DNA of 25,699 nucleotides. Origin: an uncultured Lachnospiraceae bacterium. Lineage in GTDB: Bacteria; Bacillota; Clostridia; Lachnospirales; Lachnospiraceae. The DNA is taken from the NCBI GenBank assembly GCA_910586095.1, contig CAJUHQ010000042.1:1-25699 (forward strand). Reading direction: 5' to 3'. Position numbers and translations under genes: made by a program. The notes below the pieces were generated by a model that was given only the letters and a program-made list of their open reading frames with translations, was not told where the DNA came from and ran no database searches. Positions 8,399-15,695 of the stretch are shown piece by piece (the first letter of the stretch is position 1; each line of letters opens with the position of its first letter).

Positions 8399-9208
8399 TC
8401 ATAATGTGCACCCATGCAAAAAATCAATTGCATTGACACCTATACTAATCCCCTTACTACTCAATTCCTCTGTCATTTGATACAACGTTTCATTTACTCT
8501 AAAAAAACTTGCCTTCTGATTGTAAAATGCAACTTTCTCAAAGGGCCATCTTATGATATTGGGCAGATTCATACCAACTCCAAGCTCAATAATACAAAGC
8601 TTTTTGTTCAATGTCATCTGCAACCACTTTGTATAATTCTTCCATTGAAGCTGATAACCTTCCTCTAGATAATTACTTTCACACAATATATTATTAAATG
8701 CCAAGGGTTTTCCACAATCGGGACATTTGGGAATATCCAACGAATCCAATCCTACTCCATCTAAAAGAGCTTGATTCACTAAATTGGTAAATTCTTCTGT
8801 TGGATACAACTTATTGTTGCATTTGGCGCTACACTGAAATCTCTCATAATTTCCACAAGGCTCCACAAGTCTATTTTCATCAAACCCCACTTTCTTAATG
8901 TTCTCATCAATACAAGTGGTAATAATAAAATAATCCTTATCATGGAGCATTTCATACAAATTTCGATAGGCCTCTAGTATTTTTCCCTCATTGTGCTTTG
9001 TAAGATACAATCGTTCCAAAAATTGTACAGTCCACCCAAGAGAGGGATCTATATCCACCTCCTCAAGCGCTGACATTAGCATCGGAAATTTTGCAATATC
9101 ACGAAAGTTCTCGTTAAATTCCTCTCCCACTCCTACAAGAACCATCTGTGCATCTGCTATCTTTTCTAACAAAATAGTTTGTTTTTCTATTAATTCTGTC
9201 TTATCCAT
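8399..9208 (-). CDS. Divergent sirtuin (SIR2 superfamily, SirTM-like features)
   Basis: A 269-residue protein with a recognisable but altered sirtuin plan. Near the N terminus MVLVGVGEEF (22-31) replaces the NAD-binding GAGIS. FIITTCIDENIKKVGF (94-109) stands for the TQNID block. Four zinc-type cysteines are in QCSAKC (126 and 130) and CPDCG (162 and 165). ELGVGMNLPNIIRWPF (208-223) stands for the GTS region. The usual catalytic-His motif ELHG reads EPCG (116-119), so the general base seems lost. GNYERFQCS and LGVGxNxPxIIxxPF recall, from memory, the class M sirtuins that act as ADP-ribosyltransferases, but no macrodomain or lipoylation gene is adjacent here. AAAGGGG precedes the ATG. It sits between cheV and the acidic membrane protein. 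Confidence 0.7.
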   Translation of the reverse strand: MDKTELIEKQTILLEKIADAQMVLVGVGEEFNENFRDIAKFPMLMSALEEVDIDPSLGWTVQFLERLYLTKHNEGKILEAYRNLYEMLHDKDYFIITTCIDENIKKVGFDENRLVEPCGNYERFQCSAKCNNKLYPTEEFTNLVNQALLDGVGLDSLDIPKCPDCGKPLAFNNILCESNYLEEGYQLQWKNYTKWLQMTLNKKLCIIELGVGMNLPNIIRWPFEKVAFYNQKASFFRVNETLYQMTEELSSKGISIGVNAIDFLHGCTL

Positions 9209-9228
9209 ACTACCCCTTTAACTTATCA

Positions 9229-9251
9229 GAGCCGGGCATCTTCCCCGGCTC
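9229..9251. other. Intercistronic hairpin between cheV and the sirtuin-like gene
   Basis: GAGCCGGG/CCCGGCTC (9229-9236 with 9244-9251, 7-base loop) fills the 50-bp gap. There is no T-run on the minus strand, so it is more likely an RNA-stability or partial attenuation structure than a terminator. Confidence 0.5.
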
Positions 9252-9258
9252 CTTCTTT

Positions 9259-10155
9259 CTATTTTGAAAGTAACTCATCAATTACCTTTACAAGATTTCC
9301 AATTTCAGGTTTTGATAACTGTGCATCTGCTCCCAGCTCCTCACCTTTTCTTCGCATTTCTTCATTTACAAGAGAGGAGAAAATAATGACAGGAATATTT
9401 TTGGTAGCTTCATCTGATTTTACTAACTTTGTCAATCGATGTCCATCCATAAGTGGCATCTCAATATCTGTAATCAAAAGCCTCACTTCATTTTCAAGCG
9501 TACCCGCATCTCTACATTTTACAATGTACTCCCATGCTTCCTCACCATTTTCTGCCTTAATAATATTGTCATAACCTGCTCTTTTAAGTGAATCCACAAT
9601 CAACTTTCTTAAAAGGGAAGAATCCTCTGCAATGAGAACAGGACAATCTATATTCTCACGAACGCCCAACGCATCAATATCTGTTATTTTTAGCCCTGTT
9701 TCTGGATTAATGTCAGTGATAATCTTCTCAAAGTCAAGAATAATAATCAACTTGCCATTAATCTTAATAATTCCTGTTGAAATTCCATCCTCTGCTGATG
9801 TGACTGTAGCACCTGGTTTGATAATATCTACCCATGATACTCTATGTATACCAATTACCGAATCAACATGGAACGCAATGTCCAGCTTGTTAAAACTAGT
9901 AATAATAAACAGACCTCCTGGCTGCGACTGTCCTCTTTGCAGACAATTGCGCAGATCAATCGCTGTTATCATATCATCACGCGGCATAAAGATTCCTTCT
10001 ACACTTGGGTGTGCATTTGGTACAGGTGTTACAGGTGAATAGGGGGTAATCTCCCTGATCTTTGCCACATTGATACCATAGGAATTTCCATCCACCACAA
10101 ATTCCAGTACTTCCAATTCGTTTGTTCCGTTTTCTAAGAGAATCTTAGTCTCCAT
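9259..10155 (-). CDS. cheV: CheV-type chemotaxis coupling protein (CheW domain plus receiver)
   Basis: Cytoplasmic adaptor joining a CheW-like domain (residues 14-150, starting LEVLEFVVDGNSYGINVAKIRE) to a response-regulator receiver (about 171-298). The receiver has the acidic pair Glu177-Asp178 (VLIAEDSS), phospho-acceptor Asp230 (LLITDIEMP), Ser260/261 and conserved Lys282 (LSKPE). CheV proteins couple receptors to CheA and tune adaptation by phosphorylation. The 298-residue length is normal. A longer frame begins 66 bp upstream, but GGAGG with a 6-base spacer fixes the ATG at 10155. It is the first gene of the cluster, with a promoter at 10304-10333. No other chemotaxis gene is in the window. 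Confidence 0.92.
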   Translation of the reverse strand: METKILLENGTNELEVLEFVVDGNSYGINVAKIREITPYSPVTPVPNAHPSVEGIFMPRDDMITAIDLRNCLQRGQSQPGGLFIITSFNKLDIAFHVDSVIGIHRVSWVDIIKPGATVTSAEDGISTGIIKINGKLIIILDFEKIITDINPETGLKITDIDALGVRENIDCPVLIAEDSSLLRKLIVDSLKRAGYDNIIKAENGEEAWEYIVKCRDAGTLENEVRLLITDIEMPLMDGHRLTKLVKSDEATKNIPVIIFSSLVNEEMRRKGEELGADAQLSKPEIGNLVKVIDELLSK

Positions 10156-10303
10156 ATTAAACCTCCATTCTGCCAGACAATTGAAAACTACTACCTGTAT
10201 TTCCAACTGCTTTCTCATCACTATTTTTGTAGGAATACTCTATTTGCCGCCCTACAATTTATGTCACTCTTGACCAACTGTTCTGAGCACTTCTCTAGAG
10301 TTC

Positions 10304-10333
10304 ATTATAACATAGAAAGAAATATAATTACAA
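10304..10333 (-). promoter_or_regulatory. Probable sigma-A promoter of the cheV cluster
   Basis: On the minus strand TTGTAA (10328-10333) is followed after 18 bases by TATAAT (10304-10309), with an extended TG one base upstream of the -10 box. Transcription would start near 10297 and leave a leader of about 140 bases, in which a TGTAGG/CCTACA hairpin is possible (about 10228-10256). Confidence 0.7.
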
Positions 10334-10413
10334 ATATTTTCAGAAGATTTTTCAGATTTTCACTAACAGCCCTAGCACTATTGAGCGAAGGACAATTTTA
10401 CTATATTTCTACT

Positions 10414-11163
10414 CTACTTTAGTTTCGCTATGCACTTACCAGTATTGGAAGAAAGTTGCATAGTCAATGTCTCGATATCCGCTTGTGTGATCCCTTCTAC
10501 TTCTGCCACAATCACCACATCTACAATGTCTCCGGCTGCAATAGTATCCATATAAAATATTAGCTCATTGGGAAGCATCGTGCTCAGCGCCCTTACAGAA
10601 ATTGAATCATTTATAACAAATTCTGCCTTCAACCCATACTCAAACAGACTGCACGCAATGTCCTCTTCTGGTGAAGCCGAAAGATCAAAGTGCACCACTA
10701 ACAGTTGTTTGTTTTGAGCTGCACTCACATTAAACCCTGTGCTTTCCTGTGGATATGTATCACACAACTCAAAAGACTGGTATCGCAGTATAACATCATC
10801 AATGCCCATCTCCGCTGCAAAATCTGTATCAGCCGATCCCACTAGAATCTCTACTTCCGGTAGCTGCTCCTCAGAAGAAGTCTCTGTTATTGTTTCTTCC
10901 TCCTCTGGCACCTCCTCGCTATTTTGTGTTGAGGATTCTTCTTCATTCTCTGACGACGGCTCCATTGCCGCCCTGGCTTCTGCTACCTCCTCTGCACTTG
11001 CAATCTTATAGTCATAATTGCGCGAATATTTAAGAAGTAACCCTGCCGCATATTCTGCAACCATTTCTGACTGTTCTGCTGTGAGATCTGGCATGGAATC
11101 CACACAGCCAGTCAGCAGCATTGCCGACATTGCCAAAACCCCCAAAACCTTCCCCGTTTTCAA
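10414..11163 (-). CDS. Lipoprotein with Glu/Ser-rich linker, partner of the upstream sensor kinase
   Basis: A 249-residue exported lipoprotein of unknown function. The N terminus MKTGKVLGVLAMSAMLLTGC is a lipoprotein signal peptide with lipobox LLTGC (Cys20). A linker at about 70-100 is almost entirely Glu, Ser, Pro and Thr; the C-terminal part (about 103-249) is a beta-rich globular region (LLVVHFDLSAS, DIVDVVIVAEVEG). The start is TTG: GGAGG lies seven bases upstream and an ATG start would cut into the signal peptide. It begins 14 bp after the kinase stop, so the two are co-transcribed and may act together at the membrane. There is no clear terminator before the cheV promoter. Confidence 0.82.
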   Translation of the reverse strand: MKTGKVLGVLAMSAMLLTGCVDSMPDLTAEQSEMVAEYAAGLLLKYSRNYDYKIASAEEVAEARAAMEPSSENEEESSTQNSEEVPEEEETITETSSEEQLPEVEILVGSADTDFAAEMGIDDVILRYQSFELCDTYPQESTGFNVSAAQNKQLLVVHFDLSASPEEDIACSLFEYGLKAEFVINDSISVRALSTMLPNELIFYMDTIAAGDIVDVVIVAEVEGITQADIETLTMQLSSNTGKCIAKLK

Positions 11164-11177
11164 AAGAACACCTCCAT

Positions 11178-12653
11178 TTATTTGGTTTCAAGCTCAAACC
11201 AGAACTCTACTCCATTTGTATAATTGATTACACCATATTGCTGATTCATGGATTCTACAATCGCTTTGACAATGGATAATCCCACTCCACTGCCTCCATA
11301 TTCCCGCGTCCTGGCCTTGTCTACCTTGTAGAACTTCTCCCAAATGTGTGGCAGAGATTCCACAGGGATTGGGTCTCCTGTGTTAAACACACGCACGCGC
11401 ACTTTGCTGGTATTCTCCCCTTGAAACAGCATATAATTGATTTCTATTCTTTTTTCACCCGCCACGTGATTCATAGCATTGCTAAAAAAGTTCCGAATAA
11501 CTTCCTCGGTCTGAAACTCATCTGCCCACACATAAATCGGATCGACTCTTTCATGTTTGATGTGAACACCATTCTGGTTGGTCAAAATCTCTGCGGACAC
11601 CAAAAAATTTCTGACTAATGCCACAATATCAAAACGTTCCATCATAATCTTGCCATTGCCAAATTCAAGCTGATTGAGATCCAACAATTTTTTGACCATT
11701 GTATTCATTTTGCCTGACTCATCTATGATTACATCACAATAAAATTCTCTGCTCTCCGCATCATCATCAATACATTCTTTCAGACCTTCTGCATAACCTT
11801 GTATCAGCGCTATTGGCGTTTTTAGCTCATGAGAAACATTTGACAAAAATTCTGTGCGCATCTTGTCAATCTGTTCTTTTTTCTCGATATCTCTGCGCAG
11901 TTCATTGTTTGCTGTTTTTAATTTAGAGATGGTCCTCTCTAAAGTGCTAGAAAGCTCATTGATATGCTCACCTAGCAAATCAATCTCATTTTTGCCACGA
12001 CTTTTATACTGCGTCTCAAAATTAAGTTCTATCATTTTTTCTGAGATCTGCTTTAATTCCATAATTGGCTTTGTCAGCCGCGTTGTTATAAACCAGATCA
12101 AACCTGCACTGATGACAGTAGCTGCCACTCCTACATATGCTAGAAACCGATTCGCAATTTTTACGCTATCTCGAATACTCTCAAGTGGAGATCGCAACAA
12201 AAATAAATCCCCATTGTCTAGAGCCCCCCACATTTCTAGATATTCTGTAGCAGTAACCTTATCCATTGCAGTCGCTAAATAATAAGTCTCTGCTTCCTCT
12301 AGATACTCTATATTTATATCAGGTCGAAAAAAATTGTCGTAGAGTCGGTGTATCTGTTTCTCAACATCCCACATACTAGATTTTATAGTGTTAGACTGCG
12401 CATCAATAATCAAAATACTGATATTGTACATATCACAGATCTTTCGCAGCTCCAAATCGAACGCCTCCGATGAAATATCACCGTTTGCCGCCACTTCATT
12501 GATCCGAAGATAGGCATCGCTTATGACATCCTTTTTATGTTGTATATAAAAATTTTCCAAAAAACGACTATTGATCGTCCAACACAGAACTATCGTTCCT
12601 ATCATTATCGCAATAAATACAAACGCAATCTCCTGTTTTATGGAATGTTTCAT
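11178..12653 (-). CDS. Membrane sensor histidine kinase (HisKA-HATPase), no adjacent response regulator
   Basis: A 491-residue two-component sensor. Two membrane segments (about 8-27 and 170-189) enclose an extracellular domain of about 140 residues. A HAMP linker follows (190-242), then a coiled coil, the phospho-acceptor helix FLSNVSHELKTP with His275, and an ATPase domain with N box (FFSNAMNH, 389-396), G1 (FNTGDPIP) and G2 (GGSGVGLSIV, 453-462). Stimulus unknown. The kinase is normally paired with a response regulator gene, but none is next to it: upstream is a spacer and a divergent flavin-reductase-like gene, downstream a lipoprotein. Its own promoter lies at 12711-12739. The ribosome site is weak (GGGG). 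Confidence 0.93.
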   Translation of the reverse strand: MKHSIKQEIAFVFIAIMIGTIVLCWTINSRFLENFYIQHKKDVISDAYLRINEVAANGDISSEAFDLELRKICDMYNISILIIDAQSNTIKSSMWDVEKQIHRLYDNFFRPDINIEYLEEAETYYLATAMDKVTATEYLEMWGALDNGDLFLLRSPLESIRDSVKIANRFLAYVGVAATVISAGLIWFITTRLTKPIMELKQISEKMIELNFETQYKSRGKNEIDLLGEHINELSSTLERTISKLKTANNELRRDIEKKEQIDKMRTEFLSNVSHELKTPIALIQGYAEGLKECIDDDAESREFYCDVIIDESGKMNTMVKKLLDLNQLEFGNGKIMMERFDIVALVRNFLVSAEILTNQNGVHIKHERVDPIYVWADEFQTEEVIRNFFSNAMNHVAGEKRIEINYMLFQGENTSKVRVRVFNTGDPIPVESLPHIWEKFYKVDKARTREYGGSGVGLSIVKAIVESMNQQYGVINYTNGVEFWFELETK

Positions 12654-12710
12654 CTTTTATGCCCCGTTGTCATATCCCTTAACAATCCCCTACGCCTCTT
12701 TCCCATGCTT

Positions 12711-12739
12711 ATTCTATCAAATATCCCCTATTGTTTCAA
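12711..12739 (-). promoter_or_regulatory. Probable sigma-A promoter of the kinase-lipoprotein operon
   Basis: Minus-strand TTGAAA (12734-12739), 17-base spacer, TAGAAT (12711-12716), with an extended TG before the -10 box. Transcription would begin near 12704, about 50 bases before the kinase ATG. This makes the kinase the first gene of its transcript. Confidence 0.75.
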
Positions 12740-12746
12740 GATATTC

Positions 12747-12761
12747 TGTATGAAACATACA
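12747..12761. promoter_or_regulatory. Palindrome just upstream of the kinase promoter
   Basis: TGTATG-AAA-CATACA is a perfect 6+6 bp inverted repeat centred near -50 of the predicted start, a position suited to an activator. Its core TATGAAACAT also occurs at 13115-13124 in the leader of the divergent flavin-reductase-like gene. Confidence 0.45.
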
Positions 12762-13053
12762 ACTTTTTATAACTATCAAACCATATATAAGTAATTATAT
12801 ATTTTATATAGAATTCTTTTCATTTTTTAGCACTATTCATAATTTATTTTATAAAAAAATCATATAAACCCACTATATCACTAAATTATATTCTGTATTA
12901 TGAATAAAAATATACATTTTGACTCTTTCACAAATGACAGCCACTCTATTTTTTCCATATACTGTCAGCTTATATTTGTGTGATACATCACTGCTATCAA
13001 GAAAATTAAAGACAAAAAATGTATATTTGCTATATAGATAACCTCAAAACCAC
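12762..13053. other. Very AT-rich divergent spacer
   Basis: About 290 bases between the promoter regions of the kinase and flavin-reductase-like genes. It is markedly richer in A and T than its surroundings, with many TATA-like runs, and has no credible open frame. Confidence 0.4.
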
Positions 13054-13082
13054 GTGACATTTTTTTCCAATCATAGTATACT
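13054..13082 (+). promoter_or_regulatory. Candidate promoter of the flavin-reductase-like gene
   Basis: GTGACA (13054-13059), 17-base spacer, TATACT (13077-13082). The predicted start near 13089 leaves a leader of about 67 bases. TATAAT at 13132 is too close to the ribosome site to be the main -10 box. Confidence 0.5.
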
Positions 13083-13155
13083 TATATTATATATCTTGCT
13101 CATATCGTACTCTATATGAAACATGAGCATCTATAATAACATAAGGAGTTTTATT

Positions 13156-13665
13156 ATGCATACTTTTCAACCTTTTCCAGTTAGCGAACTAGAATTTAAT
13201 CCTTTTGAGGCCATTGGAAAGGACTGGGCTCTTGTATCAGCAGGTTCTAAACAAAAGGCTAACACGATGACAGTCAGTTGGGGCGGTGTCGGCGTGCTGT
13301 GGGGAAAGGATGTCGTTTTTTTATTTGTTCGCGACTCAAGATACACAAAAGAATTTATCGATGGCAATGACTTTTTTTCTGTCACATTTATGACTTCAGA
13401 GTACAAAGACGCTTTACAGTTTTGTGGTTCCCACTCGGGGCGCAATTGCGAAACAGATAAGGCCACTGAAGCTGGACTTACTTGGAATTACAAACATTCC
13501 ATCCCTTTTATTGACGAGGGATCTCTAGTGTTTTTGTGTCAAAAATTATCGGCAATGCGAATCACTGAAGATACTTTTATCTCTCCTGACATTGCCAAAT
13601 GGTACACAGACAAAGATATGCACACAATGTATGTTGGCGAGATCATTGATGTCTTAGCAAGATAA
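13156..13665 (+). CDS. Flavin reductase-like (FMN-binding) protein
   Basis: A 169-residue cytoplasmic protein of the flavin-reductase-like, FMN-binding split-barrel family. The N-terminal part has the family pattern WALVSAGSKQKANTMTVSWGG followed by VVFLFVRDSRYTKEFI, the flavin-contacting region, and FSVTFM. Such proteins bind FMN and often work with rubredoxin or NAD(P)H in anaerobes, but the partner and substrate cannot be read from the sequence. AAGGAG at 13143-13148 fixes the ATG at 13156 over a longer frame starting at 13123. It is a single-gene unit with a candidate promoter at 13054-13082 and a strong terminator. Confidence 0.88.
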   Translation: MHTFQPFPVSELEFNPFEAIGKDWALVSAGSKQKANTMTVSWGGVGVLWGKDVVFLFVRDSRYTKEFIDGNDFFSVTFMTSEYKDALQFCGSHSGRNCETDKATEAGLTWNYKHSIPFIDEGSLVFLCQKLSAMRITEDTFISPDIAKWYTDKDMHTMYVGEIIDVLAR

Positions 13666-13670
13666 CCATC

Positions 13671-13702
13671 AAATAGGAGGTAGTACAATCTACCTCCTAT
13701 TT
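13671..13702 (+). terminator. Intrinsic terminator after the flavin-reductase-like gene
   Basis: A perfect 13-bp stem AAATAGGAGGTAG/CTACCTCCTATTT with loop TACAAT begins 5 bp after the stop codon. The right arm ends in a short T-run. Confidence 0.85.
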
Positions 13703-13725
13703 TAATGAGAGATATTCATTCTCAT

Positions 13726-13758
13726 ACTAATCCCCCATGCCGCCTTTGGCGGCTCAAA
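13726..13758 (-). repeat. Small-hairpin repeat module after the VanZ-like gene
   Basis: ACTAATCCCCCATG followed by hairpin GCCGCC-TTT-GGCGGC (13739-13753) and CTCAAAT. The frame matches the modules at 5476-5510 and 16571-16600 while the stem differs. It lies directly downstream of the VanZ-like stop codon on the minus strand. Confidence 0.7.
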
Positions 13759-13760
13759 TT

Positions 13761-14345
13761 TTACTGTGCCAATTTTTTAATCTGTGGAAATTTCTTTTGT
13801 ACAATAAAATAAAGTACTGCTCCTATACAACTTCCAAAAAAATTTAAAATCAAATCATCTATGTCCACACTTCTTCCAATGAATAATTGGCAAGTCTCTA
13901 TGCTTGCTGTCAACAAAAAAGACCATCCTACTACTCTCCATATCGTTTGATTTCTTTTCCACAGCAAAACCACTCCAAATCCCCACGGAAGAAACATCAC
14001 AACATTTCCAACAATATTAATCAGAAATGTTTCCATTGTAAAACGCGTAAAAAACCTCTTAATCGTACAAAAAGGAACAACATTGATATTTTTTCCAGAC
14101 ACAATACGACTCTGTGCACGTTGCAGCATGTCCGACGGCGCCAAATAACTTCCATCCAATGTCAAGACTAAAAGTCCCGACATAAACAAGACAAACAGCG
14201 CAAGACAAATCTCGCGCACTTTAGTTACACAAAAGTTGTTGCAGGATTTGTCTTCAAAACGCTTCCACGGCCTGCGAACCACAAGCCAGATTGGCAAGGC
14301 TATAGCAATTACCGCTATAAATTTCAATCCAAGCTGTATCATCAT
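13761..14345 (-). CDS. VanZ-like family membrane protein
   Basis: A 194-residue integral membrane protein with about four membrane segments (near 5-22, 45-65, 105-130 and 135-190). The segment NIVGNVVMFLPWGFGVVLLW and the downstream SIETCQLFIGRSVDIDDLILN are the conserved blocks of the VanZ-like family, named after a teicoplanin-resistance gene but mostly of unknown role. There is no van cluster here, so resistance should not be inferred. GGGG precedes the first of two adjacent ATG codons. It appears as a single-gene unit. Confidence 0.85.
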   Translation of the reverse strand: MMIQLGLKFIAVIAIALPIWLVVRRPWKRFEDKSCNNFCVTKVREICLALFVLFMSGLLVLTLDGSYLAPSDMLQRAQSRIVSGKNINVVPFCTIKRFFTRFTMETFLINIVGNVVMFLPWGFGVVLLWKRNQTIWRVVGWSFLLTASIETCQLFIGRSVDIDDLILNFFGSCIGAVLYFIVQKKFPQIKKLAQ

Positions 14346-14495
14346 ATATCCCCTTTATCCAGCAACATTCATTTTCGTGAAATCTTCTGCAATCTTCGAA
14401 TAAAAATTTACGCCTTATTGTATCACACTCTCACTTCTTTTTATACTATCACTTTGTAGCAGTCGCAAAACGAAACAAGGTGTGTATACAATGCA

Positions 14496-15296
14496 TCACA
14501 AATTGCCCAAACAACCTAAAAAAGCCTGATTGAGTACCTTCCAATCTGCATTTCTGTCATCTGTTAATTTGGCCGCCTTCTCTCTGTAATACGCTAATTT
14601 CTGTTCGATATATGCATGTAACACTTCTATTCGTCTACCCTTTTCATGTTCTGCCATTTGCATCTTTGTGTGAATGAGATCCACCACAATTGGTTTGAGA
14701 TTCTCTTCTAATACCTCTTCCATCAAAAGATCAAATCGAACAGGAGGCGCAGATGCCTTCTGTTCAATCCATTTGCATGCAAGAAGTGGACGAAGTACAT
14801 AGAAATATTTCTTGTAGGATACCCATTCTTCTCCTAAATGCTCTAGATAATTTTTCTGTGCTGTTCCATAATAATGATACATTACCGACTTGCAGGAAAA
14901 ATACAATTCCTGAAGCTTGCTAATCTCTGACCACTTTGGCGATTCATAATATACAATCGGCGAATTGGCCCACTCAAAAAAAGTAGCGTTGGACTTATGC
15001 AGATATTGCAATGTCCTGGACAAATCCCATCCATTGATATCAAACACCTCATTGAGCTCCCAATCTATGAAATCTTTCTTTGGCTGAAGCTCTAAATACT
15101 GCTTTGCTGGTCTGACATAGATAAATCGTACATCATAATCGCTGTCTGGAGAGGCAAATCCCCACGCTCTACTACCCGATTCAACGGCATAGAGCACCTC
15201 TACATTCTGCGTTTTCTCGATCTCTTTTAATTTGAGTTGCACTTGTGTGCTGATATCTACCTGCAACGTTTTTTCTGTCGTAATCTGTTTTTGCAC
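14496..15296 (-). CDS. Predicted nucleotidyltransferase (YcgL-type, COG3541-like)
   Basis: A 266-residue cytoplasmic protein with a polymerase-beta-type nucleotidyltransferase core. GSRAWGFASPDSDYDVR (41-57) holds the GS motif and the metal-binding Asp53 and Asp55. The rest matches the long single-domain family of bacterial nucleotidyltransferase-like proteins of unknown substrate. The start is GTG at 15296: AAAGGAG lies seven bases upstream, whereas the longer frame to 15386 would overlap the rubredoxin gene. It follows rubredoxin by 41 bp and is probably co-transcribed with it. Confidence 0.8.
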   Translation of the reverse strand: MQKQITTEKTLQVDISTQVQLKLKEIEKTQNVEVLYAVESGSRAWGFASPDSDYDVRFIYVRPAKQYLELQPKKDFIDWELNEVFDINGWDLSRTLQYLHKSNATFFEWANSPIVYYESPKWSEISKLQELYFSCKSVMYHYYGTAQKNYLEHLGEEWVSYKKYFYVLRPLLACKWIEQKASAPPVRFDLLMEEVLEENLKPIVVDLIHTKMQMAEHEKGRRIEVLHAYIEQKLAYYREKAAKLTDDRNADWKVLNQAFLGCLGNL

Positions 15297-15337
15297 ATTC
15301 TTTCTCCTTTGCCTAACACTTGCACTCTCACTATTTT

Positions 15338-15496
15338 CTATCCAACTTCCGAAAATTGCTCTTTTCCGACAAAACAAAGTGGACATTCAAAATCTTGCGC
15401 AACATCCTCCCATTTCGTTCCTGGCTCAATACCGCCTTCTGGATATCCGATCTGTTCATCATAGATCCATCCACACACATCACATACATATTTCAT
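15338..15496 (-). CDS. Rubredoxin
   Basis: A 52-residue iron protein that carries single electrons in the cytoplasm of anaerobes, for example to peroxide- or oxygen-detoxifying enzymes. The minus-strand frame begins MKYVCDVCGWIYDEQIGYPE and has both knuckles: Cys5-x2-Cys8 and Cys38-x2-Cys41 (ECPLC). The aromatic residues and GYPEGGIEPGTKWEDV stretch are typical. GGAGG with a 6-base spacer precedes the ATG. It is too short for many gene callers and lies under a longer frame on the same strand, so it is easily missed. It is 41 bp upstream of the nucleotidyltransferase. Confidence 0.95.
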   Translation of the reverse strand: MKYVCDVCGWIYDEQIGYPEGGIEPGTKWEDVAQDFECPLCFVGKEQFSEVG

Positions 15497-15695
15497 ACAA
15501 ATCCTCCATTCTTTTCAACTCTAATACTTGTAGTGGCTCCAATCTTAGTAAAAGAGCCTTTATTTTACCTTATTATTTTTCCACTTTTCTATCATTACAT
15601 TCCTTTAGAGTATTCTATTTACGAAAAATCATTCTTTCTTGTCTTATTCTTTTGTAGGTATCAACTGTTAGCAGATAACATCAACCTACTTAGGA

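Noticed and set aside
9229..9251. Terminator between cheV and the sirtuin-like gene
   Set aside because: The hairpin has no T-run on the transcribed strand, and the gap is only 50 bp within a tight cluster.
10228..10303. Cyclic-di-GMP riboswitch in the cheV leader
   Set aside because: The leader length and chemotaxis context invited the check, but the conserved riboswitch core was not found.
13761..14345. Glycopeptide-resistance role for the VanZ-like protein
   Set aside because: VanZ-like proteins are widespread without resistance, and no vanHAX genes are present.
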